Source: Gammaproteobacteria bacterium (GTDB lineage: Bacteria > Pseudomonadota > Gammaproteobacteria > Eutrophobiales > Eutrophobiaceae). Taken from it: DNA of 64,000 nt. The stretch lies in assembly GCA_030829955.1 (NCBI GenBank), contig JAURNY010000019.1:64699-128698 (forward strand). The letters run 5' to 3'. Of the stretch, positions 28,207-37,455 are shown one piece after another (position 1 is the stretch's first letter; the number at the start of each line of letters is the position of its first letter). The notes beneath the pieces are model-generated. The model was given only the letters and a program-made list of their open reading frames with translations, was not told the DNA's origin and searched no databases. A program made the position numbers and the translations under genes.

Positions 28207-29174
28207 GAGGCGTCAATAAGGTTTGACTGTTTGATTTTTTCTATAACCATATCGACTTTGATATTTGCAATGTCAGCAGGAATAAAATCATTATCGTTTT
28301 TTGGTAATGTCCCCCCAGCGAAAATAATATAATCTGCCTGTCCTAAAGCGTGGTTTCTAGTCGGATTAGTTGGCCCAAATAGACTAAACACTCTGATATT
28401 TGAACAAGTCAAAATATGCATAGGTGCTGAATCATTCGTAACCGCAAATTTAGCGTGCTTGCCGAGCGCTATTAATTCCGGCAATGAAAACTCATTGGTA
28501 GCATCGATTCCATATTTATCTGCAAGCGACCTATTTATTTCGAGTTCATCCCCAGCGCCAATCCAGATAATTTCTATGCCGAGAGAAGAGATGTACGCTG
28601 CAAGCTCATAGTAGTATGGCCATCTTTTTGTCATGTGTTGGGGGCTGGAGCCGGCATGACAGATGATATATGGTTTGTTATTTAATTTATGTTTTTCCAG
28701 CCAATAACCAACCTTCTGCTCTTGCTCTATATTAATTGGTAGCCACGGTTTAGCTGTTGCTGCTGGTAAATTATTGGCTTGAATGATCTGATTTAATCGA
28801 TCAAAAGAGTGACATTGACCGTAGTAAGCAGTTTCAGGATATTTGTTATAGGCGCTATGTGGATGGTTGCCTGCGCGGATAGGAGTTCCGGATATTTTGC
28901 AAAGCTTAGAAGAGCGATTATTAGATTGTAAGTCGTAAACAACATCAAAATGCTGATTTCTAATCCAGCTTGCTTGCCTGAAGAAATTGATAATGCCTTT
29001 TCTTTCCATTGATTTGATTATTAAGCTAGGCCAATTATCAAATAAAGAGCGAAATGTATTTGAGGTTAATAACGTAATTGAATCATTTTCATGAGATTCT
29101 TGTATTTGTCTGATCACAGAACTTGCGATGATTATATCGCCGAGTGCGCCAAATTTGATAATTAAGATTTTCAA
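28203..29174 (-). CDS. Glycosyltransferase family 9 (heptosyltransferase-like)
   Basis: Third GT9 gene. The family domain begins KILIIKFGALGDIIIASSVIR, so I chose TTG at 29174 as the start; it overlaps the stop of the O-antigen-ligase-like gene (TTGA). A longer frame to 29246 exists but its extra 24 residues only overlap that gene and do not resemble GT9. Donor-binding blocks are YIICHAGSSPQHMTKRWP and FAVTNDSAPMHILTCSNIRVFSLFG. From the chosen start the protein is 323 aa. It likely transfers heptose or a related sugar to the LPS core. Confidence 0.82.
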   Translation of the reverse strand: MKILIIKFGALGDIIIASSVIRQIQESHENDSITLLTSNTFRSLFDNWPSLIIKSMERKGIINFFRQASWIRNQHFDVVYDLQSNNRSSKLCKISGTPIRAGNHPHSAYNKYPETAYYGQCHSFDRLNQIIQANNLPAATAKPWLPINIEQEQKVGYWLEKHKLNNKPYIICHAGSSPQHMTKRWPYYYELAAYISSLGIEIIWIGAGDELEINRSLADKYGIDATNEFSLPELIALGKHAKFAVTNDSAPMHILTCSNIRVFSLFGPTNPTRNHALGQADYIIFAGGTLPKNDNDFIPADIANIKVDMVIEKIKQSNLIDAS

Positions 29175-30430
29175 GACACTGTAATTGTTAGTGATCTGAT
29201 TTTTGATATATAGATATAAATAAGTAGCCAGATCATGCTGGACCATACAGAACCAAAAAATGCCATATGCGCGTTTAATGGAAAAATAGCGACTAAAACG
29301 GGCATGATAAATGGAAACAATTCTTGCTTATGTTTATTAGTAATGAAGCCCTTGCATATCAAATATAAAAAAATCAAGTAGCATAAAAAACCTATAATTC
29401 CCGTTTCTACCAAAACTTCCAGTATTAACAAATGAGGGTGTGTTTGCGACCTCCAATGGTTGTCCTTATTTCGGTATTCTGGATATGCATATCTAAAACC
29501 TCTGGGGCCAATGCCGTTTAGTTTGTTGGCTTTTAATATGTCTATACTTGTTTCCCAGATAGGCAGTCTAAATGCTGTTGCTTTATCAATGGTTTCATAG
29601 CTAGTGCTAAATAGCCCCATGGTGTTGATAATTCGTGTTCTTATTGGATCATATACTACAGCTGTTGTGGCGAACATAAGAACTATCGTTAATATAATTT
29701 TTAATAGAGTTTTAGTAAGTTGTGAACGATTAGTATTATAGAGATATAAATAAAATATAAAGCCAATAGAGCTTAACGCTAGCATTAACCAGGTTGCCCG
29801 TCTTCCTGCCAAAAAAACAATAAAAAATAGTGGCACTATTAATAAGAATCGACATGATGAATTTGCTTTGTATGAAATAAATAAAAAAACAAAAATGGAT
29901 AATACAGAACAAATATGTGGTAGTTGTAATTCAGGATAAAACATGCCCGTCATGTGGCCGGGAATGGAAGAATATCCAAACAAATCAACACCAATAAAAA
30001 ACTGTAGTGTTGCATCAATAACCCAAAAGCTAACGAGTAGCGCCACACCTGTTACAAGCCAATCAATACGCCTCTTGTCACTGGATAAGGCGGGAATTAT
30101 AAATATTCCAGCAAGAAAAAAACGAGAATAGGCGCTGGTTGTTTTTAGGGCTCTTTCGAATTGATAAGCGTCAAAAGTGGCTATGACCATTGCCAGCCAA
30201 ATTGATAGAAAAATTTGAGAAAAAAGCTTGAGGTTTTTATCTTCGATGATCATTTTTGGTTGGCGAATAAATTGATATAAACCAAATGTTGCCATCAAGC
30301 CCACCGGATATTGATAAAGCGATTTGCTGATAAAACCAAGTATAGCAATAAATATCAACATGCTTGGCCAATATAAATCAATATAGTTTTTAATCGTTCT
30401 TATATAAATCGACACTTGAAAATCAGTCAT
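29171..30430 (-). CDS. O-antigen ligase family membrane protein (WaaL/Wzy_C type)
   Basis: A 419-aa polytopic membrane protein with about ten hydrophobic segments. A large extracytoplasmic loop contains ETIDKATAFRLPIWETS and LNGIGPRGFRYAYPEY, then THPHLLILEVLVETGIIG, the characteristic Wzy_C motif with a conserved His. Members either ligate O-antigen or another glycan onto the lipid A core, or polymerise it; the gene cluster favours ligation. It overlaps the GT4 gene upstream by 8 bases and the GT9 gene downstream by 4, consistent with one transcript. Confidence 0.82.
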   Translation of the reverse strand: MTDFQVSIYIRTIKNYIDLYWPSMLIFIAILGFISKSLYQYPVGLMATFGLYQFIRQPKMIIEDKNLKLFSQIFLSIWLAMVIATFDAYQFERALKTTSAYSRFFLAGIFIIPALSSDKRRIDWLVTGVALLVSFWVIDATLQFFIGVDLFGYSSIPGHMTGMFYPELQLPHICSVLSIFVFLFISYKANSSCRFLLIVPLFFIVFLAGRRATWLMLALSSIGFIFYLYLYNTNRSQLTKTLLKIILTIVLMFATTAVVYDPIRTRIINTMGLFSTSYETIDKATAFRLPIWETSIDILKANKLNGIGPRGFRYAYPEYRNKDNHWRSQTHPHLLILEVLVETGIIGFLCYLIFLYLICKGFITNKHKQELFPFIMPVLVAIFPLNAHMAFFGSVWSSMIWLLIYIYISKIRSLTITVS

Positions 30431-31541
30431 GACTAAACTTTTCTATATAAGCTTTCTCGTAGACTCGAATTGTCTTATCAACCATATTGGTCAATGTGAA
30501 TATCGAGTTGGGCATGATCACCGTCTCTGTGTTTAATAGGCTTTGAATAGTTCTGGTTGCCGTTTTTATATCATTCGCGGGACATAAGCCCTCAGGAAAC
30601 ATAGCGCTTAATACTTCATGTGCGCCACCATGATTATAAGCAACTACGGGGACATTCAGGCATAATGCCTCCAATGCTGTTCTGCCAAAGGCCTCTGGAA
30701 TTTTTGCTAACGACAGAACCATATCCGAACTTTTCATTAATTCCCTGACATCGTTTCGTTGACCCAGAAAGGAAATATGTTCATTGATGCCAAGTTGTTT
30801 GACGCGTAAAAGCAATTCATTCATGTAGTTTTGTCGTCTTTTTTCGGCACTACCGACGATGACGCCATGAACTTTTTGTCCTGATTGAATTAATGTATTA
30901 ATTATTTCGATAAAATCTGCCTGTCCTTTCCAGCGGGTTATTCGACCGATTATAGTGATAATTTTTGTTTCAGGTTTAATCTTGTTTATCCAAGGTGCTT
31001 GCCAATCGGCAGAGGGAGTGTAGTTGCGTGAAAATACTGCGTTATCAACACCTCGGTGAATCAGGTTAATAATGTTTTTATTTGTGTCGGGATAATTATT
31101 CAGGATGTATTGTTTAATGTATTCAGACACTGCGATTATTTTTTCCGATCGAACCATGATTTTGCTATAAGCATTTACAGAGTAGGGACCATGAATAGTT
31201 GAGATCAATAAGGGTCTTTGTTCTGGAGCTGTCGAAAGCCATGCTAAATAGTTTACCCATGCTGGCATGCGTGATCGAACATGCACAATATTAATATTGT
31301 TATTGATAATATATTGTTTAATTTTTCGATATAAAATAAATGTGAAAAAAGATTTTCTACCTATGTTAATCGTTTTATGTTTACTTCCTTCCTCTTCCAG
31401 CTGCTTAACCAGTCTACCGCCAGCGGAAATGACATGTGAGCTATAACCTTTATTAACAAGTCCTTTAGCCACCTCAAGTGTGCCGCGCTCTACTCCACCA
31501 ACCTCCAGCGCGGGCAATATTTGCAAGACGTTTATTTTCAT
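30423..31541 (-). CDS. Glycosyltransferase family 4
   Basis: A 372-aa GT-B transferase: the N-terminal domain begins INVLQILPALEVGGVERGTLEVA with the glycine-rich acceptor loop, and the donor domain contains IIGRITRWKGQADFIEII and FGRTALEALCLNVPVVAYNHGGAHEVL with the conserved E...E pattern of GT4. I chose the ATG at 31541, which overlaps the stop of the ELM1-like gene as ATGA; an upstream frame to 31580 adds 13 poorly supported residues. It probably adds a core or O-antigen sugar; donor unknown. Confidence 0.87.
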   Translation of the reverse strand: MKINVLQILPALEVGGVERGTLEVAKGLVNKGYSSHVISAGGRLVKQLEEEGSKHKTINIGRKSFFTFILYRKIKQYIINNNINIVHVRSRMPAWVNYLAWLSTAPEQRPLLISTIHGPYSVNAYSKIMVRSEKIIAVSEYIKQYILNNYPDTNKNIINLIHRGVDNAVFSRNYTPSADWQAPWINKIKPETKIITIIGRITRWKGQADFIEIINTLIQSGQKVHGVIVGSAEKRRQNYMNELLLRVKQLGINEHISFLGQRNDVRELMKSSDMVLSLAKIPEAFGRTALEALCLNVPVVAYNHGGAHEVLSAMFPEGLCPANDIKTATRTIQSLLNTETVIMPNSIFTLTNMVDKTIRVYEKAYIEKFSHD

Positions 31542-32443
31542 TGGTTTATAAGTCCCTTTTCCAGAAGCAGTTTTGCACATCGATGTGATTCGTTTAATAT
31601 TTTAGTTGGATAGAGCTCTCTGGTTTTAAGCCATTCATCAAATGTCATTGCATATTTATCGTTTGTTAATATGTTTATTGCGCGAGTTATTTTATTTTTG
31701 TGATCAGATAACGGCGGTATCAAACCGACTTTTGCGCCAGTGCTTAAAGCCTCATAGGTCATCGACATACTGTCTGTTGTTACCCAGATTTCTGCGGCAA
31801 AATTCAAAACTTCAAGAAGTCTGTTCCTTGGTAATTCGCTATGTGTATAAATAGATATATTTCTCTTATTAGATAAATTAAGTGACCGAAAAAAAGATGT
31901 GGGTGTTCTAGGTGAGCAGGCGATTACAAAATTATGCTGATTGTTATCAATAATCATTTTAATTTGTGCGCTTATCTGCTCATTGTTCCAATATACATTT
32001 TTAGACGGGCCACCAATAAGAATTAAACACAGGTTATGATCTTTTTTGTTTTTGGGCTGGATATCATTGAGCGCGCCATGAGTCTTAATAATATTATCCT
32101 TTACAGCCGGATCATCGTGTTCAGGAATTAAACAGTAATCAAACATGCTTGCAGGAAGTGTCGGCTTCATTAGCACAACAGATGGAGAATTAAATTTTCG
32201 ACTGGCTGTAATCAAAGGCAAATGAGTTTTATGTCCGGCCCCAATTACTGCCATCGGTTTTTTTTGTATGTTTAATGAGGGAAAACGCTTCGTTAAATAA
32301 TGAAATAGATTTATTCGGCAATCATTAATATTTATTTCAATGGTTTCTGCGTCGCAGAGTTTCTCTAGCGCCTTACAAAGCCCATTGCTTTGAGTATCGT
32401 GTCCGGGCCTGCCATCACTAAAGCGCCATATTGTATTTGGCAT
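31538..32443 (-). CDS. ELM1/GtrOC1 family putative nucleoside-diphosphate-sugar epimerase-like protein
   Basis: A 301-aa protein with the start TIWRFSDGRPGHDTQSNGL and the later LILIGGPSKNVYW, VTTDSMSMTYEALSTGAKVGL blocks that resemble the ELM1 (mitochondrial fission, formerly DUF1022) family. The second half looks like the donor half of a GT-B glycosyltransferase. Bacterial members sit in LPS or capsule clusters, as here. Function is not proven; a sugar-transfer role is inferred from fold and context. It is the first gene of the minus-strand part of the LPS cluster, coupled to GT4 by overlap. Confidence 0.78.
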   Translation of the reverse strand: MPNTIWRFSDGRPGHDTQSNGLCKALEKLCDAETIEININDCRINLFHYLTKRFPSLNIQKKPMAVIGAGHKTHLPLITASRKFNSPSVVLMKPTLPASMFDYCLIPEHDDPAVKDNIIKTHGALNDIQPKNKKDHNLCLILIGGPSKNVYWNNEQISAQIKMIIDNNQHNFVIACSPRTPTSFFRSLNLSNKRNISIYTHSELPRNRLLEVLNFAAEIWVTTDSMSMTYEALSTGAKVGLIPPLSDHKNKITRAINILTNDKYAMTFDEWLKTRELYPTKILNESHRCAKLLLEKGLINQ

Positions 32444-32452
32444 GGATATGTT

Positions 32453-32659
32453 TTATTCGCCCTGTAGGATAAATTCACACCCACAATACGGACACTTTTC
32501 CTTGCCGGAATGTTCTATCGGCAGATAAACACGAGGATGTTGATTCCATAAACTCATTTCAGGTAGAGGACAATGTAAGGGCAGTTGATTCGGTTTAATG
32601 TAAAACATAGATTCTTCGCTGGTTATCGTGTCCGCTTTATGTTTTTCAGAATCAGTCAT
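32453..32659 (-). CDS. Small CHCC-type zinc-finger protein
   Basis: A 68-aa protein with HCPLPEMSLWNQHPRVYLPI and the C-terminal CPYCGCEFILQGE, giving the Cys-His-Cys-Cys zinc site of the zf-CHCC family (related to mitochondrial NDUFS6). Such genes often follow ilvE in gammaproteobacteria. I chose ATG at 32659; a start four codons earlier overlaps ilvE by one base and is possible. The role is unknown; zinc binding is inferred from the residues. Confidence 0.85.
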   Translation of the reverse strand: MTDSEKHKADTITSEESMFYIKPNQLPLHCPLPEMSLWNQHPRVYLPIEHSGKEKCPYCGCEFILQGE

Positions 32660-32670
32660 AATGATCTCCA

Positions 32671-33591
32671 TTAAACAAAACTTAACCAGTTTTGATATTG
32701 CTTAAGTTTACCGCTTACACAATCAAAATACATGGTTTGTAATTTCTCTGTAATTGATCCTCGCTTGCCATCGCCTATTTTTCTGCCATCGACCTCACGG
32801 ATTGGCGTTACTTCTGCGGCAGTGCCTGTGAAAAATACTTCATCAGCAACATACACTTCATCGCGGGTGATACGTTTTTCCCTGACCTCGATATTATTTT
32901 GTTCAGCAAAGATCATGATCGTGTCGCGCGTAATCCCTTCTAGAGCAGATGTCAGATCAGGCGTATACATTTTGCCATTTCGAATAAGGAATATATTTTC
33001 ACCACTACCTTCAGCAACATAGCCTTCATTATCTAGCAATAGGGCTTCATCAAAACCCGTGCTTAGTGCTTCCTGTAAGGCAAGCATCGAGTTCATGTAA
33101 TTACCATTCGCTTTAGCTTTGCACATAGTGATGTTTACATGATGTCTGGTGTAGGAAGATGTTCTGATTTTGATTCCTTTCTCAAGACCATCACTTCCCA
33201 GATAAGAGCCCCATGGCCAGGCAGCGATCATCACATGAGTCTGTAAATTGTCCGCGCGTAACCCCATTCCTTCCGAACCATAAAAACACATTGGTCTAAT
33301 ATAAGCGCTTTCCAGTTTGTTTTTGCCAACTGTTTCTAGGCAGGCTCTATTGATAGTGTCTTTATCAAAAGGCATTGGCATATTCAGAATATGTGCTGAT
33401 CGAAATAATCTATCAGTGTGTTCCTGCAGTCGAAATATGGCAGTGCGTTTATCGGTTTTATAAGCACGCACACCTTCAAATACGCCCATGCCGTAGTGGA
33501 GGGTATGGGTGAGGACATGCGTTTTAGCTTCACGCCATTCAACAAATTGTCCGTCCAGCCAAATCTGGCCATCACGATCGTGCATATTCAT
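32671..33591 (-). CDS. ilvE: Branched-chain amino acid aminotransferase
   Basis: PLP enzyme (fold type IV) exchanging amino groups between glutamate and the keto acids of Leu, Ile and Val. Visible are FVEWREAKTHVLTHTLHYGMGVFEGVRAY, MCKAKANGNYMNSMLALQEAL with the PLP-binding lysine, DEALLLDNEGYVAEGSGENIFLI, and EVFFTGTAAEVTPIREVDGR. Length 306 aa is typical. The gene stands between the tat operon and the zinc-finger gene; its promoter should be in the 164 bases upstream (33592-33755), where I see no other feature. Confidence 0.96.
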   Translation of the reverse strand: MNMHDRDGQIWLDGQFVEWREAKTHVLTHTLHYGMGVFEGVRAYKTDKRTAIFRLQEHTDRLFRSAHILNMPMPFDKDTINRACLETVGKNKLESAYIRPMCFYGSEGMGLRADNLQTHVMIAAWPWGSYLGSDGLEKGIKIRTSSYTRHHVNITMCKAKANGNYMNSMLALQEALSTGFDEALLLDNEGYVAEGSGENIFLIRNGKMYTPDLTSALEGITRDTIMIFAEQNNIEVREKRITRDEVYVADEVFFTGTAAEVTPIREVDGRKIGDGKRGSITEKLQTMYFDCVSGKLKQYQNWLSFV

Positions 33592-33755
33592 TGTTAATTT
33601 TCCGCCAAGTTGGATTATAGAATTTAAAATTATAAGGTGGCAGGAGTATATCTCAGGCCTTCAAATGTATGATACCGTTTCAAAACAAATGCTGCCACAA
33701 GCTGTAAGCACAACAAGTTTACTCTTTTTCGACTAGCAGCAAATGTTGAAACAGA

Positions 33756-34499
33756 TTAGTCAGCATCTCCTTTTTTATTTTTTTTACCTCCTAACAATAG
33801 CCCTAGTTCGAATAATAACCAAATTGGCACGGCTAACATAATTTGTGATAACACATCTGGGGGCGTCAACAACATGCCGGCGACGAATGCGCCCAGAATA
33901 ATATACGGTCGATTAGCAGCAAGCGTATCAACGCTGATAAAGCCACTGCGTATTAACACCACGGTTGCTACTGGGATTTCAAATGAAATTCCGAATGCAA
34001 AGAAAAGCTTTAATATAAAATTAAGATAATGATTAATATCAGTCATCACTTTAACGCCTTCAGGCGCTGTACTCGCGAGAAAGGCGAATAGCAAAGGGAA
34101 AACAGCAAAGTAGGCAAAGGCAATACCGGTATAGAATAATAAAACACTGCTTAGTAATAGCGGTATAGCTATTTTCTTCTCTTTATCATATAGCGCCGGC
34201 ATAACGAATGACCATAGTTGAAAAAAAACATATGGGGTGGCGACAAAGATGGCGACAAATAACGTTAATTTGAACGGCGTCAGGAAAGGAGAAGCGACTT
34301 CTGTGGCGATCATGCTGCTACCATTTGGTAGTTTTTCTAATAGTGGATCAGCGACAAATTGATAAATGATGTTAGCGAAAGGAAGGAGGATAAGAAAAAT
34401 AACAGAGATAACAACAACTGATTTAAGCAAGCAACCGCGTAATTCGGTTAAATGTTCAAGCAGTGGTTTTTCCATATCATTGTGGTTTTCGTCCGTCAT
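33756..34499 (-). CDS. tatC: Sec-independent protein translocase TatC
   Basis: Core receptor of the twin-arginine pathway. The 247-aa protein has six hydrophobic segments and the family blocks LLEHLTELRGCLLKSV near the N-terminus, containing the signal-binding glutamate, and FGISFEIPVATVVLIRSGFI. It overlaps tatB by 4 bases and ends the hisA-F-I-E-tatA-B-C run. Likely clients in the window include MsrB, if its leader is truly Tat-type. Confidence 0.96.
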   Translation of the reverse strand: MTDENHNDMEKPLLEHLTELRGCLLKSVVVISVIFLILLPFANIIYQFVADPLLEKLPNGSSMIATEVASPFLTPFKLTLFVAIFVATPYVFFQLWSFVMPALYDKEKKIAIPLLLSSVLLFYTGIAFAYFAVFPLLFAFLASTAPEGVKVMTDINHYLNFILKLFFAFGISFEIPVATVVLIRSGFISVDTLAANRPYIILGAFVAGMLLTPPDVLSQIMLAVPIWLLFELGLLLGGKKNKKGDAD

Positions 34500-34774
34500 G
34501 ACCCTGTTTTATGTGTTGTATCTTTATCATTTAGCAATCGGTCAGGAGCCTCTTTCATTAACCGTTCAACATGATCAATACTGTCTTGCAGTGATGATGC
34601 AGAATCAACATCCAATTCTTTTTCTAATTCTAGTCTGGCGTCATGTATTAAACGTCTAATTTTGGCAACAAATTGTCCGACATCATGGGCTATCTTTGGA
34701 AGTTTTTCAGGACCAACGATCAGTAAAGCGATTAGCGCCAGCGTGACCAGTTCCCAAAAACCAACATCAAACAC
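34496..34774 (-). CDS. tatB: Sec-independent protein translocase TatB
   Basis: A 92-aa single-helix protein that with TatC binds the leader. It opens MFDVGFWELVTLALIALLIVGPEKLP, the standard TatB start with a conserved GPEKLP hinge, then a long amphipathic helix (VGQFVAKIRRLIHDARLELEKELD) and a charged tail. It lies 21 bases after tatA. Confidence 0.95.
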   Translation of the reverse strand: MFDVGFWELVTLALIALLIVGPEKLPKIAHDVGQFVAKIRRLIHDARLELEKELDVDSASSLQDSIDHVERLMKEAPDRLLNDKDTTHKTGS

Positions 34775-34795
34775 GATAATTAAAAGGCAAGAGGC

Positions 34796-35017
34796 TTATT
34801 TCTTGTCAGACTCTATCTCGCCCTCAATGACGTGGGCGGATTCTGATGACTGTGTATTATTTTCAATTGAATCTTTGTCATCAGCGTCTTTTACGGCAGA
34901 GCGAAAGCCTTTGACAGCACTACCCAGATCGCTACCCATGGTTCTTAATTTTTTTGTGCCGAACAACAAGGCGACGATAACCAATAATATTAGTAGTTCT
35001 GTTACACCAAAACCCAT
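34796..35017 (-). CDS. tatA: Sec-independent protein translocase TatA
   Basis: A 73-aa pore-forming component: one N-terminal helix ([17 protein letters not shown]), the conserved hinge FGTKKL, an amphipathic helix [21 protein letters not shown] and an acidic tail. It follows hisE after 63 bases and precedes tatB. Confidence 0.95.
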   Translation of the reverse strand: MGFGVTELLILLVIVALLFGTKKLRTMGSDLGSAVKGFRSAVKDADDKDSIENNTQSSESAHVIEGEIESDKK

Positions 35018-35080
35018 GCTTTTTCTCCAGAATTTGTTTTAGTCACGTAATAATGAATAATTTAATGCCTAGACAAAATG

Positions 35081-35401
35081 TTATTTTGTCCTGTTAGTTT
35101 TTTCTTCTATACCCGATGTGCCAAAACGACGTTCAAGTTCCTGTATAACGTCTTTCAACTCATAACCATGGTGTTTTAATAGCACCATGATATGAAACCA
35201 TAAATCCGCTATTTCATGAATGATGGCTTCTTTTTCGCCGCTTTTGGACGCGATTATCACTTCAGTTGCTTCTTCACCAATTTTTTTCAATATGCTATCT
35301 AGGCCATCATGAAAAAGTTTAGCCGTATAGGATTTATCCGGATCAGCCTGTTTACGTTCTTCCAGCGTCTCAGCTATAGCTAGCAAAATATCGAATTTCA
35401 T
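35081..35401 (-). CDS. hisE: Phosphoribosyl-ATP pyrophosphohydrolase
   Basis: Second step of histidine synthesis, releasing pyrophosphate from phosphoribosyl-ATP. The 106-aa protein shows SYTAKLFHDGLDSILKKIGEEATEVIIASK (helical MazG-like fold with the metal-binding EEATE) and EIADLWFHIMVLLKHHGY. It is separate from hisI, as in many proteobacteria that lack the HisIE fusion; the two overlap by 4 bases. Confidence 0.96.
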   Translation of the reverse strand: MKFDILLAIAETLEERKQADPDKSYTAKLFHDGLDSILKKIGEEATEVIIASKSGEKEAIIHEIADLWFHIMVLLKHHGYELKDVIQELERRFGTSGIEEKTNRTK

Positions 35402-35799
35402 GATGTTTTTTCTTTATTTCCGTACATTGATTCAGGTGATTTGATAACGTCATCCTGCACCTTCCACTCGTCATCCACAAGCTCCTGATAAAAACAATGC
35501 GCTCTACCCGTATGGCAGGCAACGCCACCAACCTGTTTTACGGTTAATAATAGCGTGTCATTATCACAATCTAGCCTGATAGATTTAACCTCCTGAAAAT
35601 TACCTGACTGTTCGCCTTTTAACCATAATTGTTGTCTTGAGCGAGACCAATATACTACCTTACCGCATTCTATTGTTTTGCTTAAGGACTCTTTATTCAT
35701 CCAGGCATGCATTAACACCGTTTTATTTTCCGCATCCTGAATGATGACGGGAATTAATCCCTGATCATTCCAGCTGATCTTGTTTAGCCAATTACTCAT
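35398..35799 (-). CDS. hisI: Phosphoribosyl-AMP cyclohydrolase
   Basis: Third step of histidine synthesis. The 133-aa protein shows GLIPVIIQDAENKTVLMHAWMNKESL, VVYWSRSRQQLWLKGEQSG, LDCDNDTLLLTVKQVGG and ACHTGRAHCFYQ, with the cysteines and aspartates that bind zinc and magnesium. It is free-standing rather than fused to hisE, and lies 2 bases after hisF. Confidence 0.96.
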   Translation of the reverse strand: MSNWLNKISWNDQGLIPVIIQDAENKTVLMHAWMNKESLSKTIECGKVVYWSRSRQQLWLKGEQSGNFQEVKSIRLDCDNDTLLLTVKQVGGVACHTGRAHCFYQELVDDEWKVQDDVIKSPESMYGNKEKTS

Positions 35800-35801
35800 A
35801 T

Positions 35802-36569
35802 TTAAAGCCGGACCTCAATATTGCGATCTACCATGTGTTGTTTTGCTTCGGCAACAGTATGCTCGCCAAAATGAAAAATGCTCGCGGCCAACACGGCATC
35901 GGCCCTGCCTTTCAGGACTCCCTCGGCAAGGTGGGAAAGATTGCCTACGCCACCTGAGGCAATAACCGGAATATCAACAGCTTCGCTGATTGCAGAAGTT
36001 AAAGCTAGATCAAAGCCATCCCGGGTGCCGTCTCTATCCATGCTAGTCAGTAATATTTCTCCTGCACCATAAGCCGCCATTTTTTTAGCCCACTCGATTG
36101 CGTCTAGTCCAGTGGGGTTTCGACCCCCATGTGTAAAGACTTCCCATTTAAGTGGATCATCACTAACTTGTTTGGCATCGATGGCGACTACAATGCACTG
36201 TGAACCAAACTGGTTTGATGCCTGTTGAACAAATTCTGGGTTATTCACTGCTGCAGTATTAATACTTAATTTATCTGCACCGGCATTTAACATACGCTGA
36301 ATATCTTCTGTTGTACGAATGCCGCCGCCAACCGTAAGGGGAATAAAGACCTGACTGGCAACAGCTTCAACTACGTGCAGCATGGTGTCTCGGTCATCAC
36401 TACTTGCGGTAATATCAAGAAAGGTTATTTCGTCGGCGCCTTGTTCATCATAACGTCGAGCAACTTCAATAGGGTCACCCGCATCTTTAATGTCGATAAA
36501 GCGCACGCCTTTAACAACCCTGCCATTATCAACATCAAGACAGGGGATAACGCGTTTAGCTAGGCCCAT
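35802..36569 (-). CDS. hisF: Imidazole glycerol phosphate synthase subunit HisF
   Basis: Cyclase half of the HisFH enzyme, forming imidazole glycerol phosphate and AICAR. It is a (beta/alpha)8 barrel of 255 aa with [19 protein letters not shown] (catalytic Asp), [36 protein letters not shown] with the second catalytic Asp, and VIASGGVGN. The partner hisH is not in the window. It lies 2 bases after hisA. Confidence 0.97.
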   Translation of the reverse strand: MGLAKRVIPCLDVDNGRVVKGVRFIDIKDAGDPIEVARRYDEQGADEITFLDITASSDDRDTMLHVVEAVASQVFIPLTVGGGIRTTEDIQRMLNAGADKLSINTAAVNNPEFVQQASNQFGSQCIVVAIDAKQVSDDPLKWEVFTHGGRNPTGLDAIEWAKKMAAYGAGEILLTSMDRDGTRDGFDLALTSAISEAVDIPVIASGGVGNLSHLAEGVLKGRADAVLAASIFHFGEHTVAEAKQHMVDRNIEVRL

Positions 36570-36571
36570 AA

Positions 36572-37318
36572 TTATTGTGAGTACATGCAGGCTTCGTCGG
36601 CATACTTTTGTGCCTCGGCAAAATTCAATGAGCCCTCATAAATAGCGCGGCCGGTAATTGCGCCATAGATACCTTCTTCACGCGCTTCACACAATGCCTT
36701 AATATCATCCATATTTGTCACGCCGCCTGATGCGATCACCGGAATGGTGATTTTTTTACAAATATTCATAGTGGCTTCGACATTAACACTTTTCAGCGTT
36801 CCGTCACGCCCGATATCGGTGAAGACAATTGCGGCAACACCTTCTTCTTCAAAACGTTCGGCCATATCGGCAGCGTCATGATGTGAGAGTTTTGACCAGC
36901 CGTTGGTAGCCAATTTACCGTCTTTTGCATCCAGCCCAACGATAATATGTCCGGGAAACTCCAGACATACATCTGAGACAAAGTGTGGTGTTGTTACTGC
37001 ACGTGTGCCAATAATTACAAAAGAGACACCTACATCAAGATAGGCCTGAATAGTGTCTTCGTCACGTATTCCACCACCAACCTGTAATGGCACGTTCGGA
37101 TGAGCTTGTGCAATGGCGTGGATTACATCGGCATTACTTGGTGTGCCTTTTACTGCACCATCAAGGTCCACAATATGCAGACGTCTCGCGCCCGCTTTGA
37201 CCCATTTATCGGCCATTGCCAATGGGTCATCCGAATAGACTGTTTCTTTATTCATGTCACCTTGTAATAGGCGAACACATTTGCCGTTTTTTATATCGAT
37301 TGCTGGAATGATTAACAT
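36572..37318 (-). CDS. hisA: HisA: ProFAR isomerase
   Basis: Fourth step of histidine synthesis, an Amadori rearrangement. This (beta/alpha)8 barrel of 248 aa opens [21 protein letters not shown] with catalytic Asp8, has [21 protein letters not shown] with a second catalytic aspartate, [10 protein letters not shown] and VIASGGVTN. It is the first gene in the window of the his-tat run; upstream his genes (hisB, hisH) are absent here. Confidence 0.97.
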   Translation of the reverse strand: MLIIPAIDIKNGKCVRLLQGDMNKETVYSDDPLAMADKWVKAGARRLHIVDLDGAVKGTPSNADVIHAIAQAHPNVPLQVGGGIRDEDTIQAYLDVGVSFVIIGTRAVTTPHFVSDVCLEFPGHIIVGLDAKDGKLATNGWSKLSHHDAADMAERFEEEGVAAIVFTDIGRDGTLKSVNVEATMNICKKITIPVIASGGVTNMDDIKALCEAREEGIYGAITGRAIYEGSLNFAEAQKYADEACMYSQ

Positions 37319-37455
37319 CTGAAGTACTGGGTTATATGGTTAATTAAATTGCTAATATATGAGTTTTAAATGAATTAAAATCAGTAAAAATGTTTTGATG
37401 ATCAAATTATAGGCTGAACTAGTTCGTAATATAAAGTATTTATAATTTTTTAAAC
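37319..37455. promoter_or_regulatory. AT-rich gap between hisA and polA
   Basis: 137 bases, strongly A+T. It should carry the promoter for the hisA-F-I-E-tatABC run (minus strand). I see no clear hairpin terminator for polA and no open frame. Confidence 0.35.

Noticed and set aside
28203-29246. Longer GT9 frame starting at 29246
   Set aside because: The first 24 residues only restate the overlapping ligase gene in another frame; the family domain begins at the TTG at 29174.
33592-33755. Possible small gene between ilvE and tatC (frame 33509-33736, plus strand)
   Set aside because: Most of the frame lies over the ilvE 5' end in antisense; no ribosome site or family pattern.
37000-37005. CACGTG core inside hisA as a third parS
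   Set aside because: Flanks (CTGCACGTGTGC) do not match the 16-base parS consensus; only the 6-base core is shared.
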